A stretch of DNA of 11,900 nt from assembly GCA_910592205.1 (NCBI GenBank), contig CAJVPJ010001149.1, positions 1-11,900 on the forward strand, read 5' to 3'. This document shows positions 8,165-11,900 of the stretch, one piece after another; the stretch's first letter is position 1, and every line of letters starts with the position of its first letter. The DNA comes from Paraglomus occultum (Eukaryota > Glomeromycota > Glomeromycetes > Paraglomerales > Paraglomeraceae). A model generated the notes under the pieces. That model ran no database searches. It was not told the origin of the DNA and worked only from the letters and a program-made list of their open reading frames with translations. The translations under genes were made by a program, and so were the position numbers.

Positions 8165-11100
8165 TTATACAAGTTCAGCATCTTCCAAGAAACGGTATTC
8201 GAATCTGAAAACAGACAGGAAAATCGTCGTTAAATTAAACTTATACGTAAATGAAACTGAACTGTATGTGCATTTACCTGAATTCCGTCTTCTTTCGCTG
8301 ACACCAAGCACCTTCATAATCGAAATAAATATACGTTCCCTGCTCGTACTCATCAGTCATTGCTTTTGGTTCTTCATGTCTCTGAAACCATGTCAAATAC
8401 TTTTTATGAAATCGCCAGGATTGTTTCTTCAATTCGCGAGCAGCGAGATATCTTTTTGAAAAGTATATCGTTAATGAATAGCTCTATACAACCTGAATAA
8501 TGCGTAGTGCTGATACATACTGTTGATAAGTCCCTTGCTGATAGTAGAATATGAAAAAGAGCGAATCGAGCCCAAACTTCTCAAAAAGCATTGGATTGTC
8601 AAACACTGATAATGGGGTAGTGGGGTAATATTGGGAAGTTGGATATGGATTTCGTGGGGCATAGTATTTGGGTCTACACAGGTAGGGTAAACCAATTAGC
8701 ATTTACTTTGAAAATCATATTAACTCGCTCCCCCCTTCATTAAATCTTGTGATTTAGCCCTTGATTATATGTTAAATTCTAGTCGCCAGAAACGTCTTAT
8801 ACGTACCGTTCCGCATCCGCGCTTTCCGGTACATGTTGGAAACTAACGTCGAGCATTTGCTGTACGTGATGACGATTGTCTTTACTTAGAGCTGGATAGA
8901 CGTAAATTGTATGTTAGACATATTCACTTGTTTCCTCCTACCGATTACGCCAGTTTGAATAAAACCAAATTTGTCTTACATTTTTCCTTAGCGGCTTCAA
9001 AAGAAGCTACCAGATCCGTAAGCGATGCGGGGAAACGGCTCTCAGCATGCGGTCCTTCCTGAGAAACATCGGTTCTTATTTGCTGAGTTTCCTGTTCAGT
9101 TGACTGTTCAGGTATTTCTTCGGTTACCTGCATTGATGACTGCTGTCCAGTCAAATTTGAAACAGTTGCTGTTGTATCGCGAGGCTGGGTTGTTTGCGAT
9201 ATTGGAGTCACTGATGCTAGTGGCTGGAATGCCGCTGCAGAAAATGCCGATGCTGCCGATGTCGGGAGAGTTGGTTTCGTAGGAGGTTCCACAGGTTGTT
9301 GGTTGGAAGAATCTACCTCGTACTGAGCAAAATATTTCTTCTGTTCAGCTTCTGGCGATGATTGTGATAAACCAAACTGTGCAGGTACGGTTGTGGATAT
9401 GGGTGCGGCTGCAGTTGCGGATATGGCTGTAGGTACCGGTGCTGGCAAAGATGCGGGGGCGGGTATTGATGTAGGGGAAGATGAGGATACAGATGCGGAT
9501 GTAGTTGCTGAAGGTACGTCTTGAGGCGTCGACTCGGCGGCAGTTACAGCTGCATAGCGTAGCGGAGGTTGGGATTGATGAGGTGCTGTTGCTGATGGGC
9601 CTGTTGACGACGTCGTCGAAGTCTGTGCTGGTGTCGTCATTTGTTCAGGCGCTCCTTTTGTTATAACCCGTGTTCCACTTTGCATGGCTTTCATAGATGC
9701 ATATGCACTGGTTGGTGGAGGAGATTGAATATTGCTACTCGGTATCGGTGGTGGCAGTTTTGGTTTTTCTTGTTGTGTAATAATTGGGTTAGAAACAAAT
9801 ATTATTAATGGCAACTCTATAACTAGACATACCTTCTTCTTTATGCCGGGGCGTTGAATCAAGAGCATTACCAACACTAGATTCTGCAAACTCATTATAA
9901 TGTTAGAAACTAGAAACTGAAAAAATCGATACCAGCAAGTCAAACTTACTTCTCGTTGGAATAGGTATTGTTGGTTTATTTATAGGCGCAGTGGTTCTTG
10001 CTGTCGGCGACATTGACGGCGAATGCTGTACCCAATGCAGATATCATTAGAATTATTCTTTAATAGGGGTAATATAATAAAAATATTTACCTCCTTTTGT
10101 GGTGTTTGTGGCTCTATTATTAAATAAAAATAAAGAGCGTTAGTGTGTTCCGCATAATGTATAAACGTTTAATCCAGAAGGTGTAGTAATTTGCTGGCAA
10201 TATTACCGTCTGTTACAGAATCATGACTGCTATGATGATCATCTCCAGTTCTACCATAAATCTCTTCCTCTTCTTCAAGATTTAACCCATCATATATATG
10301 CTCATCTTCGTCAAAGTCGGGATCCTTAATATTTACAAATGAGGGTTAGCGACCAAGATAAACTAGCATATTTTAAAACCTTATCCGTTAACAAGCGGTT
10401 TGCTCACCTGGTTACTCTCCACATAGTATTTTATATCCTCCTGAATATCCAAAACCTTTACAAACAAGACTGTCAGTTGCCCATTCGCTTGTGAACAAAA
10501 AACCCTAACAAACATGTAATAAACTTCACTTATTTCACCTGCTCTGTAGTAATGTTGCCATTTTCGAGTAACCGTAGTATCAACTCTAATCTTCCAGTAT
10601 GCCACTTATGACGCTCTACTAAATTTTCGGCCTCGTTGAGATCTTCGAGTTTCTGCTGATCCTTGCGACCTTTCTTGATAACAGCATGCAAGCTTTCAGC
10701 TTTAGCCTCAGCAGCTTCGATTTGTAATGCCAGCTGATCGACCATATCTGATAGCCAAGCAGTCGTTTCTAATTTCTCTTTTTCTTTCGGATCCATTTTA
10801 GCTGACTGACTAAGACCTTCTTTAGAATATGCTTTGGTTTTCATTTCTTTCTCGCATGCTTTGAACTTTTCCATTTGCTAAGAATTAACAATTATGATTA
10901 ACAAGAGCTACTTTGGTTAGACCGTCAATGGTTGAAAGTAACAAGACATCCCGCCTTTCGCAGGTTTCTCTCAACAACGGACAAGATGATTTATGCCTAG
11001 GTTCTAACCTGTTCAATTAGCCGCCTGTTGTCGATAAGAGCTTTCTTGTCTTTAATGTCATTTGACGATATCCATGTCTTTATCTGGTCGCGATGTCTTT

Positions 11101-11434
11101 GAAGTTTTTTGATCTCTTTCTTCAAATCTTGTTCTAATTTCTCTTTTTGATTAGCATTGCTCGTAGACTGTATTTTCTCAAATATACCTTCAAAAGATTC
11201 TACACCCTCAGCGACCTTTTTTAGTACACGATCGATTTCAGCTGTAGGGATGATACAGGAAATGAAAACCAAGCCGACGTACAGGTATTGATTGATTTGA
11301 TACGTTTTATTGGATTTATTATATGGAAGAATAGAGTGTGAATATTACGGTTGGACCAAGAGCGTCGTAGCATAGAAAATAGTAGTCCGAAAACCAAGAC
11401 AAGAGAACGCACTTTGCAGCTTTCTATTAGCCAT
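8165..11434 (-). CDS. not3: CCR4-NOT complex subunit NOT3/CNOT3 (Not3/Not5 family), 13 exons
   Basis: Exons: 11434-11413, 11241-11009, 10877-10539, 10455-10408, 10324-10207, 10113-10091, 10025-9950, 9883-9833, 9768-8980, 8891-8807, 8673-8521, 8451-8278, 8204-8165. All junctions are GT-AG and in phase, giving 716 residues. Residues 1-225 are the coiled-coil Not3 domain (start [47 protein letters not shown]). Residues 240-590 are a disordered Pro/Ser/Thr/Ala/Gln linker, with a conserved helix [17 protein letters not shown] near 550-566 and an [11 protein letters not shown] motif in exon 10. Residues 595-716 are the NOT box ([51 protein letters not shown]). In the family the C terminus pairs with NOT2 on the NOT1 scaffold, and the N terminus of yeast Not5 contacts the ribosomal E site to couple codon optimality to decay. 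It acts mainly in the cytoplasm. Length and both domains look complete. Confidence 0.96.
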
Positions 11435-11690
11435 TTTGGCAAACCTGCAATGGTTTGAGCTTGAGAGTTATGTGACAGTTAGAGAATGTTAAGTATAGCT
11501 TGAAAAGTTGGGTGAGAACAATTATGATTTGTGGAGTGGTGTGACTAACAGCAAGAAAAGGCGCGAATTTAAAAAGTCATGCAACACAAACAACCAATTT
11601 AGGGGTGATAGTCAATATACTCCGGGCTTCAAATAAATTGTCCAATAATAGTAAACCGGATGGATTGTAACACATCAATAGTAGGCATTA
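11435..11690. promoter_or_regulatory. NOT3 upstream region and 3' flank of the Fanzor-type gene
   Basis: Only 256 bp separate the NOT3 ATG from the stop of the same-strand Fanzor-like frame. The promoter of NOT3 should lie here. A GGCGCGAATTT sequence (11560-11570) resembles an E2F/MBF-type core, weakly. In TnpB/Fanzor loci the guide (omega) RNA comes from the 3' part and flank of the nuclease gene, so this region is where it would be expected. CTCCGGGC (11620-11627) is complementary to GCCCGGAG (11755-11762) inside the coding end. No element boundary or target duplication can be placed. Confidence 0.4.
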
Positions 11691-11900
11691 CTAATTACTA
11701 TTACTACTATATCCTGCATGATCTCCGGAGAGAATCAAGGCTCCATCAAGCAATGCCCGGAGAAAGATTCCCCGAGCGCCATTTTCATCTCGATCCATTA
11801 CAGTTCCGCAATTTTGGCATTTATACATCTCGGACCCTCCTATTTTTTGAATGTTCCCACACCAGCTGCAAGTTTTCGAAGTGTAGGCCTCATTTTGGAT
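11691..11900 (-). CDS. Fanzor/TnpB-like RNA-guided nuclease, C-terminal 69 residues (5' part beyond the window)
   Basis: The frame enters from the right edge and ends at TAG (11693-11691). It holds a four-cysteine zinc ribbon, TSKTCSWCG (Cys11, Cys14 of the visible part) and YKCQNCG (Cys28, Cys31), followed at once by VMDRDENGARGIFLRALLDG. The DRDxNGARxI signature is the RuvC-III motif with its catalytic acidic residue in TnpB and in eukaryotic Fanzor proteins; NGAR and FLRAL are more Fanzor-like than bacterial NAA. After the motif only about 17 residues remain (SGDHAGYSSNSN end). Family knowledge: these proteins are guided by omega-RNA to cut DNA next to a target-adjacent motif, and are carried by transposons. 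The zinc ribbon and RuvC-III are intact; the upstream RuvC-I and -II motifs cannot be checked. No intron is evident in the visible part. It may be an intact gene or the end of a relic. Confidence 0.87.
   Translation of the reverse strand: MQNEAYTSKTCSWCGNIQKIGGSEMYKCQNCGTVMDRDENGARGIFLRALLDGALILSGDHAGYSSNSN

Noticed and set aside
8030-8233. Plus-strand 67-codon frame overlapping the NOT3 3' end
   Set aside because: It lies opposite the NOT3 last exon and poly(A) signal and shows no domain; most likely chance.
9025-9282. Plus-strand 85-codon frame
   Set aside because: Antisense shadow of NOT3 exon 9 linker.

Overview
The window looks like nuclear DNA of a fungus, most likely an early-diverging one (Mucoromycota or Glomeromycotina type). 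This rests on short spliceosomal introns with GTAAGT-like donors, an AT-rich intergenic background, a fungal-style WW-domain protein, a NOT3 orthologue with early-fungal sequence features, and a Fanzor/TnpB-type gene end. The species assignment is inference.

Layout, left to right. (1) At 470-1440 (+), in three exons, lies a stand-alone AlkB-family 2-oxoglutarate/Fe(II) dioxygenase of 257 residues; its second intron uses a GC-AG boundary. (2) At 4251-1647 (-), convergent with it, is a 763-residue protein with an N-terminal WW domain and a long tail rich in Gln, Ser, Thr and Pro, including an uninterrupted run of 34 glutamines. The WW domain is spread over four exons, one of them a 12-nt microexon. 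(3) From 4252 to 8164 there is 3.9 kb without a confident gene. It holds a 273-bp MITE-like element with near-perfect terminal inverted repeats (7016-7288), a sequence resembling a decayed pogo/Tigger-type terminus (about 7605-7672), and a weak candidate small gene or coding relic (5767-6105). (4) At 11434-8165 (-), in 13 exons, lies a complete NOT3/CNOT3 subunit of the CCR4-NOT complex, 716 residues; every splice junction keeps phase and both the N-terminal Not3 domain and the C-terminal NOT box are intact. (5) At the right edge, 11900-11691 (-), are the last 69 residues of a Fanzor/TnpB-like RNA-guided nuclease: zinc ribbon, RuvC-III motif and stop codon.

The three complete genes are not an evident functional cluster. 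NOT3 acts in mRNA decay and translation quality control. The AlkB protein is closest in its motifs to the oxygenase domain of ALKBH8. The WW protein is an uncharacterised low-complexity protein. The most notable item is the Fanzor-type gene ending only 256 bp upstream of the NOT3 start codon and in the same orientation, so its presumed omega-RNA and element end, if present, would lie in or beside the NOT3 promoter.
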